Origin: Owenweeksia sp048267305
GTDB lineage: Bacteria; Bacteroidota; Bacteroidia; Flavobacteriales; Schleiferiaceae
Direction of reading: 5' to 3'
Length of the DNA: 64,000 nucleotides
Assembly (NCBI GenBank): GCA_048267305.1
Contig: JBLWXT010000012.1
Span: forward strand, 65,284 to 129,283
The position numbers and the translations under genes were made by a program. The notes below the pieces were generated by a model, which ran no database searches, was not told the DNA's origin, and saw nothing but the letters and a program-made list of their open reading frames with translations. This document shows positions 42,551-50,557 of this stretch, piece after piece; positions within the stretch are counted from its first letter, which is position 1; every line of letters begins with the position of its first letter.

Positions 42551-43840
42551 CTAGCGATACGGTATCGGACTTTCATGCGGATCCTTGTCCGGGTAACCGA
42601 GTTCACGCAAAAGTTCTTCTTCTATTTCGGGGCTTATAATATGTTCAATGGTTTCGGCATTGGGGTGAATGTGGTCGGCTTTCAGGCGCATGCGCTGGGT
42701 GAGGTACATTTCCCAAAGTCGGTGTAGACGCACCACGCGTTTGGCTTCTATCAATCCGGCTTCGCTTAGGCGAAAGCCTTCGTCCTGACGTAAAATCAAA
42801 AAGCGTTTTTTCAGTAAACGCAGTCCCTTCTTTAGTTCATCCGAGTTAAATTGTCGTATTTCCTGTAAATCCTCTTCATCAATCACGGGGAAGTCTGCCG
42901 CCCGTTTTTCACTGAGGTGATAAATGGCCTTCAGAATGTTTTCCGTTAATATCTTCTCACGGTTTTCACGCTGTCGCTTCATCTTGCTCCATAGTCCACG
43001 CTGTGGCGCAAACACCAGAGAGATTATGGCTATAGCCGAAAGGCTCATCACAATCCATGGTCCCGTGGGCATATTGGGTGCTGTAAAGCTAATGTAGGAA
43101 CCTACAAAGCCCGAAAGCATTCCTGCAAAACCGGCAATGAAGAGAAGTTTCACCAGATTCTCCGTCCATGAGCGGGCCGCTGCTGCGGGAGTGATGATTA
43201 AGGCTGCCATCAACACTACACCCACGGCTTGTATTCCTGTGGCTATGGCCAATACCGTAATGGAGGAAAGCACAAATTGCAAGCTCCTTACGGGTAGTCC
43301 GGAGATTTGCGCAAACTCTGCATTAAAGCTAAGTAGCTTAAATTCTTTGAACATAAAAAACACGATGGCCAGTAAAAGCCCTGCCACTACTGAATAAGCT
43401 ATCAAATCGTCTTTAGTCATAGAGGCCGCTTTCCCAAAAAGGAATTGATCAAGCCCCGCCTGATTTCCCGCCCCTGAATGTTGGATGTGGGTAAGAAGTA
43501 AAATACCGACTCCAAAAAATACGCTTAGCACCAACCCTATAGCGGTATCTGGCTTTAGCTTGGAGTGTTTGGTGATAGATTCAATCAGCAGCATGGCCAC
43601 CCATCCGCTAATTAATGCGCCAAACATGAGGATGTAAGGACTTTTGCTTTGGGTAACCATAAATGAAATGGCGATGCCTGGTAAAATGGCATGGGCTATG
43701 GCATCCCCGATAAGGGAGCGCTTGCGCAAAAAGGCAAAGGTGCCCACCATGGCAGCACTCATGCCTATAAACATGGTGCCGAAGGTGACAACCCGCACAT
43801 TGGGGTTGCTAAAGCTTAAAAATTCAAGCAGCTCCTTCAT
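42551..43840 (-). CDS. Metal ABC transporter permease fused to an MntR/DtxR-like domain
   Basis: About 429 residues from ATG 43840. Residues 1-285 are an ABC-3 permease with eight to nine helices (RKRSLIGDAIAHAILPGIAI, then GIQAVGVVLMAALIITPAAA). Residues 300-429 resemble an iron-dependent repressor: ENILKAIYHLSEK, a divergent winged helix (FRLSEAGLIEAKRVVRLHRL) and the dimerisation domain HRLWEMYL...NAETIEHIIS. The metal ligands H, E-x-x-E-H match those of the free regulator at 46157-46816. The domain is cytoplasmic, so it could gate the transporter by metal level. It overlaps the ATPase gene by 17 bp. The longer frame to 43990 lies inside that gene and is not used. Confidence 0.88.
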   Translation of the reverse strand: MKELLEFLSFSNPNVRVVTFGTMFIGMSAAMVGTFAFLRKRSLIGDAIAHAILPGIAISFMVTQSKSPYILMFGALISGWVAMLLIESITKHSKLKPDTAIGLVLSVFFGVGILLLTHIQHSGAGNQAGLDQFLFGKAASMTKDDLIAYSVVAGLLLAIVFFMFKEFKLLSFNAEFAQISGLPVRSLQFVLSSITVLAIATGIQAVGVVLMAALIITPAAAARSWTENLVKLLFIAGFAGMLSGFVGSYISFTAPNMPTGPWIVMSLSAIAIISLVFAPQRGLWSKMKRQRENREKILTENILKAIYHLSEKRAADFPVIDEEDLQEIRQFNSDELKKGLRLLKKRFLILRQDEGFRLSEAGLIEAKRVVRLHRLWEMYLTQRMRLKADHIHPNAETIEHIISPEIEEELLRELGYPDKDPHESPIPYR

Positions 43841-44654
43841 CGCCTGGTCCTTCTTTTTCTTTAAACTCGCTTTCTCGGATGGGGAAGTTTTTCTTCGCCA
43901 TAAGGTCGCCAATACGTGATAGCACGGTAAGACGGCCACCATAAGCCTCTTGTAACAGCTCCGTTTCAAACACTTCCTGCTTGGGGCCACTGGCCACTAA
44001 GCGCGTGTTCAATAATACAATCCAATCAAAATATTCATAAGCCGTTTGCAGATCGTGGTGTACAATAACCACGGTCTTGCCCTCCTTTTTCATTTCAGAA
44101 AGTAAGGTCAAAATAGATTCTTCCGTAGCGGCATCCACCCCCACAAAGGGTTCGTCCATTAAATATAAATCGGCTTGTTGTGCTAGTGAGCGCGCAATAA
44201 AAACCCGTTGTTGCTGTCCACCCGAAAGCTGGGAAATCTGACGGTTGGCATAGGGCAGCATGTTTACCTTTTCCAGGGCCTCTGTGGCAATGTCCTTGTC
44301 TTTTTTGGTCAATCTCCTGAAGAGGTTGCTTTTGCGATAGCGGCCCATCAGTACTACGTCCATCACATTGGCGGGGAAGTCCCAATCCACCGTTTCGCGC
44401 TGTGGCACATAGCTCACCCGCTCCCGGACTTCGTCCAACTTTTTGCCAAACATATTTACATAGCCGCTGTCGGGTTTCATCAGTCCCATCATGTTGCGAA
44501 GCAGCGTGGTTTTTCCGGATCCGTTGGGGCCAACAATACCAATCAACTGGCCTTGTGGCAGACTAAAGTCAATGTCCCACAACACCGGCTTGCGGTTGTA
44601 GCTTGCGGTGAGGTTGTGTACCTCTATTGCGTTATTTTCGGGTCTGATGTCCAT
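43824..44654 (-). CDS. Metal ABC transporter ATP-binding protein
   Basis: Energises metal uptake with the two permeases. Start ATG 44654 gives 276 residues. Walker A is GPNGSGKTTLLRN near residues 36-48, the Q-loop YVPQRE near 83, the signature LSGGQQQRV near 142, Walker B DLYLMDEPFVGVD near 159-171 and the switch His in VIVHHDL near 200. The C-terminal tail is acidic and overlaps the permease start by 17 bp, so translation is coupled. A repeat-bearing gap of 506 bp separates it from the binding protein gene. Confidence 0.94.
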   Translation of the reverse strand: MDIRPENNAIEVHNLTASYNRKPVLWDIDFSLPQGQLIGIVGPNGSGKTTLLRNMMGLMKPDSGYVNMFGKKLDEVRERVSYVPQRETVDWDFPANVMDVVLMGRYRKSNLFRRLTKKDKDIATEALEKVNMLPYANRQISQLSGGQQQRVFIARSLAQQADLYLMDEPFVGVDAATEESILTLLSEMKKEGKTVVIVHHDLQTAYEYFDWIVLLNTRLVASGPKQEVFETELLQEAYGGRLTVLSRIGDLMAKKNFPIRESEFKEKEGPGDEGAA

Positions 44655-44671
44655 GTTAAACTGTTTTATTT

Positions 44672-44850
44672 CTTCGTTTTTGGCTTGACCCAAAAAGAAG
44701 CAAAAAGGTCAAGGCTTCTTATAAATTTATTGAAAACTACGGTTTCAAATTTCTCCCGAAATCCAAGCCATTCCGCTACGCTTCATTTCAGGATTTCTCA
44801 TAAATCGAAATTCTCAACCTTGTTTTCTACAAAATTTCTAAAAGGCCGTC
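44672..44850. repeat. Intergenic repeat, copy 2
   Basis: Second copy of the element at 42139-42428. It contains the palindromic core CTTGACC...GGTCAAG around CAAAAAGAAGCAAAAA. It lies just upstream of the ATPase start. No coding potential. Confidence 0.7.
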
Positions 44851-45017
44851 CTAAAAATCTATTCACCAATTTCAAGCTAAGCCTGTTAACCTAATCTAGC
44901 GGAGTCGAGACCTTGGCTATAAATTTTGTCATGGTTTTAACAAAAACACATGCCAAAATTTGGCAGGCCTTAGGCTTTTTAAATACCCCCGGCTATGCTA
45001 ATAGCTATTGATATTTG

Positions 45018-45116
45018 ACCCCCGCTGGGGTTTCAACCCAACACATCCCCCCTTGAGGGGCGCGAAGGGGGGTGATGTTTAAACGTTCATCCCCCTAACC
45101 CCCTTCAAAGCGGGAA
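45018..45116. repeat. GC-rich C/G-tract block
   Basis: A run of C- and G-tracts in an AT-rich region: CCCCCGCTGGGG, then CCCCCCTT (45047-45054) pairing with AAGGGGGG (45065-45072), then CCCCCTAACCCCCTTCAAAG. Blocks like this recur between genes in many Bacteroidota. It lies downstream of the binding protein gene and could end its transcript. Confidence 0.6.
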
Positions 45117-45160
45117 TTCGCGTCTCCGGCAGATTTCCAGGTAAATCAAAAATATTTCTA

Positions 45161-46063
45161 CTACCTCAACGCCCCGGTAATCGTTTCCACATTATGCCTC
45201 ACCATTCCTATATAAGTCCCTTCAGGTGAATCCTCGGAGCCCATTGCATCCGAAAATAATTCACCGCCCAACTTTACGTCATGCCCTCTTTCGCGTGCCC
45301 CTTCTATCACTGCTTCTATAGACTTCTTGGGTACGGAGCTCTCCACAAAAATAGCTTTGATCTTGCGGTCAACAATAAACTTTACGAGCTCCGAAACATC
45401 CTGTAAACCATATTCTGCAGCGGTGCTAATGCCTTGTAAACCTCTAACATCCATTCCATAGGCCCGACCAAAATACTTAAATGCATCATGGGCGGTAATC
45501 ATTACTCTTTGGCTATCAGGGATGGAAGCAATTTGATTGCGGGCAAAATCATCTAACTGCCCAAGTTTGGCCTGATATGTTTCCAGATTTCCGGAGATTA
45601 CCTCCTGTTTTTCGGGAAACTCCTTTTGGAGTTGAGCTGCAACTCCCGCAATAGCGTCACTCCACAAAGCTACATCAAACCAAATGTGCGGATCTTCAGC
45701 ACCTACAAAAGCGGTGTTGTTTATTAGTCGGGTTTTGTCCAACTGTTCTCCCACAGAAATGGTGGTCTTTAATCTGCCCAGTTTTTCGAAAATCTCCACC
45801 ATCTTTCCCTCCAGGTGTAAACCATTGTAAACAATAACATCGGCAGCACTAAGGTCGTTGATATCGCCCTGAGTGGCTTTGTACAGGTGGGGATCTACAC
45901 CAGGGCCCATCAGCACCTCAACGCTTACACTGTCTCCCATAAGGTGCTTCACCGCATCGCCAATCATACCTGTGGTACACACTATCAGGGTTTCCTCTTC
46001 GGTAGCTTCTGAACAAGCGGTTAAGGATAGTGTAGCTATAAGAGCTAAAATGAGTTTCTTCAT
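45161..46063 (-). CDS. Metal ABC transporter substrate-binding lipoprotein, Mn/Fe type
   Basis: Captures metal ion in the periplasm for the ABC importer. 300 residues with lipoprotein signal ending LSLTAC. Cluster A-I family ligands are visible: H in VDPHLYKA, H in EDPHIWFD, E in IFVESSVP and D in LFSDAMGS. This HHED set is that of PsaA/TroA manganese or iron binders. The His-rich loop of ZnuA is absent, so manganese is the best guess. It follows the MntR gene by 93 bp and carries a leader inverted repeat. Confidence 0.9.
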   Translation of the reverse strand: MKKLILALIATLSLTACSEATEEETLIVCTTGMIGDAVKHLMGDSVSVEVLMGPGVDPHLYKATQGDINDLSAADVIVYNGLHLEGKMVEIFEKLGRLKTTISVGEQLDKTRLINNTAFVGAEDPHIWFDVALWSDAIAGVAAQLQKEFPEKQEVISGNLETYQAKLGQLDDFARNQIASIPDSQRVMITAHDAFKYFGRAYGMDVRGLQGISTAAEYGLQDVSELVKFIVDRKIKAIFVESSVPKKSIEAVIEGARERGHDVKLGGELFSDAMGSEDSPEGTYIGMVRHNVETITGALR

Positions 46064-46080
46064 ATTTTCTGTTTTTGAAG

Positions 46081-46108
46081 GCAGATGATACTGATAGTAC
46101 AGATCTGC
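46081..46108. promoter_or_regulatory. Inverted repeat in the leader of the binding protein gene
   Basis: Arms GCAGAT (46081-46086) and ATCTGC (46103-46108), with inner arms TACT and AGTA around GAT. It lies 18 bp before the start codon. It could be an mRNA hairpin or a protein site. It does not match the two DtxR-like palindromes nearby. Confidence 0.4.
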
Positions 46109-46156
46109 TGGGATTTAAAATCTGAAAGCATCCGTTTTATCGGTTTCAATAGCCTG

Positions 46157-46816
46157 CTATTTTTTAATCACATATAAATTGCTGCTCACCTGATGGCTGA
46201 GGTTCAGCTCTGAGCCGTTACTCAGCTGTACCAACATGGAACTGTCATAGCTTTCCTTTTCCTGTATGCTTATTTCTTCCCCAAGGTTAAGGTTTAGTTT
46301 CTTCAGGTATTTTAGAAATTCAGTATCAGTGTCTTTTACACCTTTTAATATGGTGGTATCTCCAACCGTGCACTCTGCAAGGGTTTGATCGCTTCGGTTA
46401 GGGAAAATCCCGTTCCTGTCAGGAATAGGATCACCATGTGGGTCGTATTTTGGGAAGGCCAAAAATTCATCCAGTTTGTCCGTAAGCTTGGTGGATTGAA
46501 TATGCTCGAGCTGCTCTGCAATTTCGTGTACCTCCTCCCATCCAAATTCCAGTTTCTTTACCAAAAAAACCTCCCATAGCCTGTGTTTGCGAACTGTGCG
46601 TATGGCTATTGCTTTTCCCTGATCGGTAAGATTTACCCCTTGGTATTTTTTATAAACCAGGAGTTTTTTGTCACTCAGCTTTTTCAGCATATCTGTAACC
46701 GAGGCCGGCTTGGTTTCCAAACTCTTGGCAATGGCATTGGTGGAAGCTCCTTTTCCGGAGCTTTCGCTGAGATGATAGATGGCTTTGAGGTAGTTTTCCT
46801 CTGTGAAGGTGTACAT
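46157..46816 (-). CDS. mntR: MntR/DtxR family metal-dependent repressor
   Basis: Transcriptional regulator that binds DNA when loaded with Mn or Fe. Start ATG 46816 gives 219 residues. The winged helix lies at 1-75 (ENYLKAIYHLSESSGKGAST, then TKPASVTDMLKKLSDKKLLV). The dimerisation/metal domain is at 76-140 with HRLWEVFL and E-x-x-E-H in AEQLEHIQS. A C-terminal FeoA-like SH3 domain is at 150-219. A longer frame to 46852 covers its -7 element and is rejected. It lies upstream of the ABC transporter genes on the same strand. Autoregulation through the palindrome at 46869 is inferred. Confidence 0.93.
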   Translation of the reverse strand: MYTFTEENYLKAIYHLSESSGKGASTNAIAKSLETKPASVTDMLKKLSDKKLLVYKKYQGVNLTDQGKAIAIRTVRKHRLWEVFLVKKLEFGWEEVHEIAEQLEHIQSTKLTDKLDEFLAFPKYDPHGDPIPDRNGIFPNRSDQTLAECTVGDTTILKGVKDTDTEFLKYLKKLNLNLGEEISIQEKESYDSSMLVQLSNGSELNLSHQVSSNLYVIKK

Positions 46817-46833
46817 ATTGATAAAATAATCCA

Positions 46834-46841
46834 CAAAACTA
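46834..46841 (-). promoter_or_regulatory. -7 element of the mntR promoter
   Basis: TAGTTTTG on the minus strand fits TAnnTTTG exactly and lies 17 bp before the mntR start. The same octamer occurs before the TonB receptor gene. No TTG at the usual -33 distance. Confidence 0.55.
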
Positions 46842-46868
46842 AGTAAATTCATTGTGGCCTAAAATGAT

Positions 46869-46886
46869 ATTTAGAGTCGTCTAAAT
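46869..46886. promoter_or_regulatory. DtxR/MntR-type operator upstream of mntR
   Basis: ATTTAGA-GTCG-TCTAAAT, perfect 7-bp arms around 4 bp. It lies about 28 bp upstream of the mntR -7 element. The core TTTAG...CTAAA matches the second palindrome at 49761. Confidence 0.65.
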
Positions 46887-46896
46887 TCACAAAATA

Positions 46897-47400
46897 TCAT
46901 ATGTTCTTTTTCAAAATTAGTAACAACTGCTCTGCATCCATATACTGAAAATATCTGGCAGTAGCTTCAAAGCTTTCATCCAGCAACACCATTGCAGGTA
47001 GTGAAAATGGCTTGCCCCTGCGGCTTGCCATTAGCAGGGCTATTTGATGAATGGAGGCTTTCTTATTGAGATTTTCATTTACATAAGTTTGATTTCCAAA
47101 TACAATAGTGTCCTCGGTTTCTACATTCATTTTTACAGAGTAATATTGGGTGAAGAGTATTGATACCACTTGGGTATCGGCCAAAGCCAGCTGTTCCAAT
47201 TTAAGGCAATTGATACACCAGTTCGCGTAAAAGTTTATGAATACTTTTTTGGGTTTCATTTGAAGTGAGTCGCTCAATTGTTCCCAACTCAGCCAATTTA
47301 TTCTGGTGGTGCTTTGCCCCCAACTCTTTTGTGCACTCATTATAAGGGAAATGATACTGGCTAGGAGGAGGGAGATATGTTTGTTCTTCGCTCTTTTCAT
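46897..47400 (-). CDS. Exported thioredoxin-fold protein (DsbD-gamma-like)
   Basis: Periplasmic thiol-disulfide protein of 167 residues. The signal peptide ends MSAQKSWGQ. The active site is NWCINCLKLEQ near residues 61-71, closer to the WCxxCK site of the DsbD C-terminal domain than to WCGPC thioredoxin. The fold runs to about 160. It starts 2 bp after the TonB receptor stop, so the two are co-transcribed. It may reduce a metal centre or the receptor's own Cys pair. Confidence 0.82.
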   Translation of the reverse strand: MKRAKNKHISLLLASIISLIMSAQKSWGQSTTRINWLSWEQLSDSLQMKPKKVFINFYANWCINCLKLEQLALADTQVVSILFTQYYSVKMNVETEDTIVFGNQTYVNENLNKKASIHQIALLMASRRGKPFSLPAMVLLDESFEATARYFQYMDAEQLLLILKKNI

Positions 47401-47402
47401 TT

Positions 47403-49715
47403 TTAAATGGCTTTTAGGCGCAGGCCCACAAAATAGGTTCTTGGCAGATTAGGCCCATACATGTAGTTGCTGTCACGGTTTTTTCCAGTGTCAAAGTCGG
47501 TTTGGTAGGCGTTAAAAATGTTTTTTATTCCTCCAAATATCTCAATACCGGTGTTCACTTTGGTAAGGCGGAAAGTGCGGCCTATGCGCAGATTAAGCTC
47601 TGTAAAAGCAGGCGATTTGAGATATTCATCTTCTGTTTGGCCGGTACCTTCACCAGCAAAGTGAACCAGATCCATAGTGCCAGTGTAAATTACGTTGGTG
47701 CTGATATCCCAATTTTTGTTGGGGCTATAGGTGAGTGTGGCAAAGCCATAATCGTTTGGAGTACGTAAGAATTCACGTTTGGCTTGCAAGCCTTCAATAT
47801 TTTCTACGGATTCATCAAACAGACTGGACTGAAGGGTGAACCCGGCTTCCAGCTCCACAATGTAATCGAAATTGGCACGTGCCTCCAGCGTAAAGCCCTG
47901 TACTGTGGCTCCTTCTCCGTTTCGCTTTTCAAAGCGCTGCCCATGGTTATCTTCCCCTAAAGGATATTGGTAAAAGGAATTATTAAGCTTGGTGTAAAAA
48001 CCTTCAATAGTAAAGCCGGCAATAAAGTGCTCCGTAGCTTTATCATAATTTACAGATGCTGTGAAACTTTGCGAACGTTCTTCTTCCAAATCCGGTGAGA
48101 GGGAAATACGGGATATTCCGCCACCTGCAAATGCAATATGTAGATCGGTATCAAATGCCTGAGGCGCGCGAAAACCTGTACCGTATCCCAAACGAAGCTG
48201 CGTGGTGTTTTTTAGCTTGTAGAGCAAAGATAAGCGAGGGCTTACAATAGGGTGGTCCAGTAAATTGTGCTTGTCTACCCTAAATCCAGCCAGAAAATTT
48301 AGTTTTTTAGTTATGTCCCAGTCGTGCTGAACAAAGAGGCCGAAATTTTTGGTGGTTTGGTCAATTAGGTAGTTGTAAGACTTTATTTGGTCAAACACAT
48401 TGTCATATACATATTCCGAACCTACTGTAAGCACGGCAGATCCACCCAAAAACTTTGTGAATTTAGTATTGAATTGTATTCCACCTTGGTGAGTTACCAC
48501 ATCGGAAGAGCCATAAGGTGGGGCGGTTAAAAAACTATCAAGCTCTGCACCTCCATCGGGAATAATTCCGGTATAATGATCACGGTCAGTTTTTTGGCCA
48601 CCGTAATAAAATATCAGGGAGTTTTTATCATCATTAAAATTGATTTGATAATCCAGGCTAGCCATCAACACGTTATGGGTTCTTTCTTCCGACTGTTGAG
48701 TTAGATAAGCAGGTTTATCCACTATTTCGCCACCAAAGCGGTATTCGTAAATACTGCTAAGGCTCAGGGAAATTTTTTGATTTTTGGTGGGTAAGTAAAA
48801 AAGGTTTGTACCAAATGAATTGTCCTTGAGCTCTGGAGCTTCCGAAAAATTATCTCCATTGGCATCGTAAGCTTCACGGTTTCTGTTATTTACAAAAAAT
48901 GACGCACCGGCATCTCGCTTTTCATTTACAACAGTGGCATTGCCCGATAGGATATTGTCTGAAGCGCGTCCATCAAAACTTTGAAAAGTATTGCTAAGGC
49001 TATAGTCGTTTTTGAGAGGCATTTTGGTAATCACATTTACGGTGCCTCCAATAGCGCTAGAGCCGTACAAGGCCGAAACGCCACCGCGTACTATCTCTAT
49101 GCGGTCTATCATATTGGTTGGGATTTGCTCTAGTCCATACAATCCTGTAAGTGGGCTGAAAATAGGGCGTCCATTTATCAAAATCTGGGAGTATCCGCCT
49201 TGTAGCCCATTCATGCGAAGCTGTGTATAATTGCAGGTCTGGCAGTCTGTTTCTACCCGCAACCCCGGCTGAAACCGCAATCCTTCAGATAAGTTTATGG
49301 CTACTACCTGGTCCAGTTCCTTGCTGTCTATGAGGTTTACAATTACAGGTGCATCTATCCTGCGTTTTTTCGTGCGAGTACCGGTTACCACTACTTCATT
49401 GAGATTGGATACGTCTTCAATCATCATTATCTCCACTGATGTGGTTTGGTCTTTGAGAATTCTCACTTTTTTGGAAACTGTTCGGTAGCCTAGGGTGCGT
49501 ACTTTTATTGTGATTTCTCCAACAGGTACATTTTCAATTTTAAAGTTTCCGATGGTATCGCTGGATGTACCGATCTCGGTACCTGCTATTTGAACGGATA
49601 CAAACGGTAGTCTTTCGTTTTGAGAACTTACTGTACCAGTTAAGTTTCCATGCTGGGCCAAAGCTGCATACCAGAAGCAGCTCATCACAAATAATAGGGT
49701 CAAATATTGTTTCAT
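47403..49715 (-). CDS. TonB-dependent receptor, metal-regulated
   Basis: Outer-membrane importer of 770 residues. Signal peptide 1-20, carboxypeptidase-D-like domain at about 22-105 (LTGTVSSQNERLPFVSVQIA), plug domain at about 115-235 (SEGLRFQPGLRVETDCQTC, then LINGRPIFSPLTGLYGLEQI) and a 22-strand barrel ending in Phe/Leu-rich strands. The plug has a conserved Cys-x-x-Cys, DCQTCNY. Ligand class is not settled by sequence; a siderophore, haem or metal complex fits the operator 46 bp upstream. The thioredoxin-fold gene follows 2 bp downstream. Confidence 0.92.
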   Translation of the reverse strand: MKQYLTLLFVMSCFWYAALAQHGNLTGTVSSQNERLPFVSVQIAGTEIGTSSDTIGNFKIENVPVGEITIKVRTLGYRTVSKKVRILKDQTTSVEIMMIEDVSNLNEVVVTGTRTKKRRIDAPVIVNLIDSKELDQVVAINLSEGLRFQPGLRVETDCQTCNYTQLRMNGLQGGYSQILINGRPIFSPLTGLYGLEQIPTNMIDRIEIVRGGVSALYGSSAIGGTVNVITKMPLKNDYSLSNTFQSFDGRASDNILSGNATVVNEKRDAGASFFVNNRNREAYDANGDNFSEAPELKDNSFGTNLFYLPTKNQKISLSLSSIYEYRFGGEIVDKPAYLTQQSEERTHNVLMASLDYQINFNDDKNSLIFYYGGQKTDRDHYTGIIPDGGAELDSFLTAPPYGSSDVVTHQGGIQFNTKFTKFLGGSAVLTVGSEYVYDNVFDQIKSYNYLIDQTTKNFGLFVQHDWDITKKLNFLAGFRVDKHNLLDHPIVSPRLSLLYKLKNTTQLRLGYGTGFRAPQAFDTDLHIAFAGGGISRISLSPDLEEERSQSFTASVNYDKATEHFIAGFTIEGFYTKLNNSFYQYPLGEDNHGQRFEKRNGEGATVQGFTLEARANFDYIVELEAGFTLQSSLFDESVENIEGLQAKREFLRTPNDYGFATLTYSPNKNWDISTNVIYTGTMDLVHFAGEGTGQTEDEYLKSPAFTELNLRIGRTFRLTKVNTGIEIFGGIKNIFNAYQTDFDTGKNRDSNYMYGPNLPRTYFVGLRLKAI

Positions 49716-49748
49716 AGTTAGGTGTGCTTTATTATTTAATTAGCTATG

Positions 49749-49756
49749 CAAAACTA
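49749..49756 (-). promoter_or_regulatory. -7 element of the TonB receptor promoter
   Basis: TAGTTTTG on the minus strand, 33 bp before the start codon, identical to the mntR -7 element. The operator begins 4 bp upstream of it. Confidence 0.6.
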
Positions 49757-49760
49757 TAAA

Positions 49761-49776
49761 TTTAGGCAAGCCTAAA
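49761..49776. promoter_or_regulatory. DtxR/MntR-type operator of the TonB receptor gene
   Basis: TTTAGGC-AA-GCCTAAA, a perfect 7-bp inverted repeat, close to the classical DtxR box. It lies between the -7 and expected -33 positions of the receptor promoter, where a bound repressor would block RNA polymerase. Confidence 0.75.
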
Positions 49777-49785
49777 AAAATTACA

Positions 49786-50040
49786 TTGAATTTTTTATTT
49801 CTTACATGTCGTGTTCTTGTGCTTCTCTATTCATCGTGGGGAATCTCCATAACAGATAAAGTGGGCATTTTTATTGAGCCTTACGGACTTATAGAAAATA
49901 TGGATTTGGCGGTGTTAAATGCAGATGCAGGCTTTACCTATCTTATAAATAATGACATGCAAATTGATTACTCTTTTGGATTGGGGATTAGCAATCAGAT
50001 GAATTTTCACTCCTTTGGATTAAGCCTAAGATTCGATTAG
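49786..50040 (+). pseudogene. C-terminal fragment of an outer-membrane transporter-like protein
   Basis: 84 codons from a TTG. The sequence from SWGISITDKVGIFIEPYG through GFTYLINNDMQIDYSFGLG to the end LSLRFD matches the last strands of the small MetA/phenol-type outer-membrane transporter family. The N-terminal strands and signal peptide are missing; the first residues are arbitrary hydrophobics. The start lies 10 bp from the DtxR-like operator, which suggests that the deletion brought it there. Confidence 0.6.
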
Positions 50041-50112
50041 AGAGATGTAATTATTTCGTTGAGGTAACTTTTATCACTACACCGTTATCACTATTATTCT
50101 ACATTTGTAAGT

Positions 50113-50502
50113 ATGTTTAGGAAGTCTGTAAACATACTGATGTTCGTGGCCACCGGAATTATGCTTCTGCATAGTTTAGTGCCGCATAGTCACCATTCGG
50201 ATTCTCAAGCTAGTCAGGTAATAGCTGCTGCCCAGCAAGAAGATTCTTCATGGGTTAATCTGCTTATCGATATTTTTCACTTTGATCAGGGCAATGAACA
50301 TCTTGAAAATTTTGACTCAGGCCGCAATTTTGGCGAGCTCCTAAGTCCTCTTTTTTTAGCCCCTGATAATAAGTCCTTTGAGTTTCTGGGTGCCCTGGAT
50401 TTTAACGAACCTTATCCGCCCATACCCTTTTCCCTTTCTGCGCATTCTGTTGCAAAGAGTCCCATCCTCACATTAAGAGGTCCCCCCAGTCAGGTGATTT
50501 AA
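50113..50502 (+). CDS. His-rich small exported protein of the metal efflux operon
   Basis: 129 residues with an N-terminal hydrophobic segment (about 5-22, signal or anchor) followed directly by LVPHSHHSDSQ, a potential metal site. The rest is acidic and proline-rich near the C-terminus. It is 55 bp upstream of czcA on the same strand. Small His-containing proteins of this kind often precede RND efflux genes in Bacteroidota and may pass metal or sense it. A TACATTTG element lies 5 bp before the ATG. Confidence 0.7.
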   Translation: MFRKSVNILMFVATGIMLLHSLVPHSHHSDSQASQVIAAAQQEDSSWVNLLIDIFHFDQGNEHLENFDSGRNFGELLSPLFLAPDNKSFEFLGALDFNEPYPPIPFSLSAHSVAKSPILTLRGPPSQVI

Positions 50503-50557
50503 TTACTGCGTTTTTACACCCGTGGTTTCACGGTTTTAGTAACCTGATTTTTCATTT

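Noticed and set aside
44208..44894. Plus-strand frame of 228 codons over the ABC ATPase gene
   Set aside because: It is antisense to a gene with all Walker and signature motifs, and has no family-like pattern.
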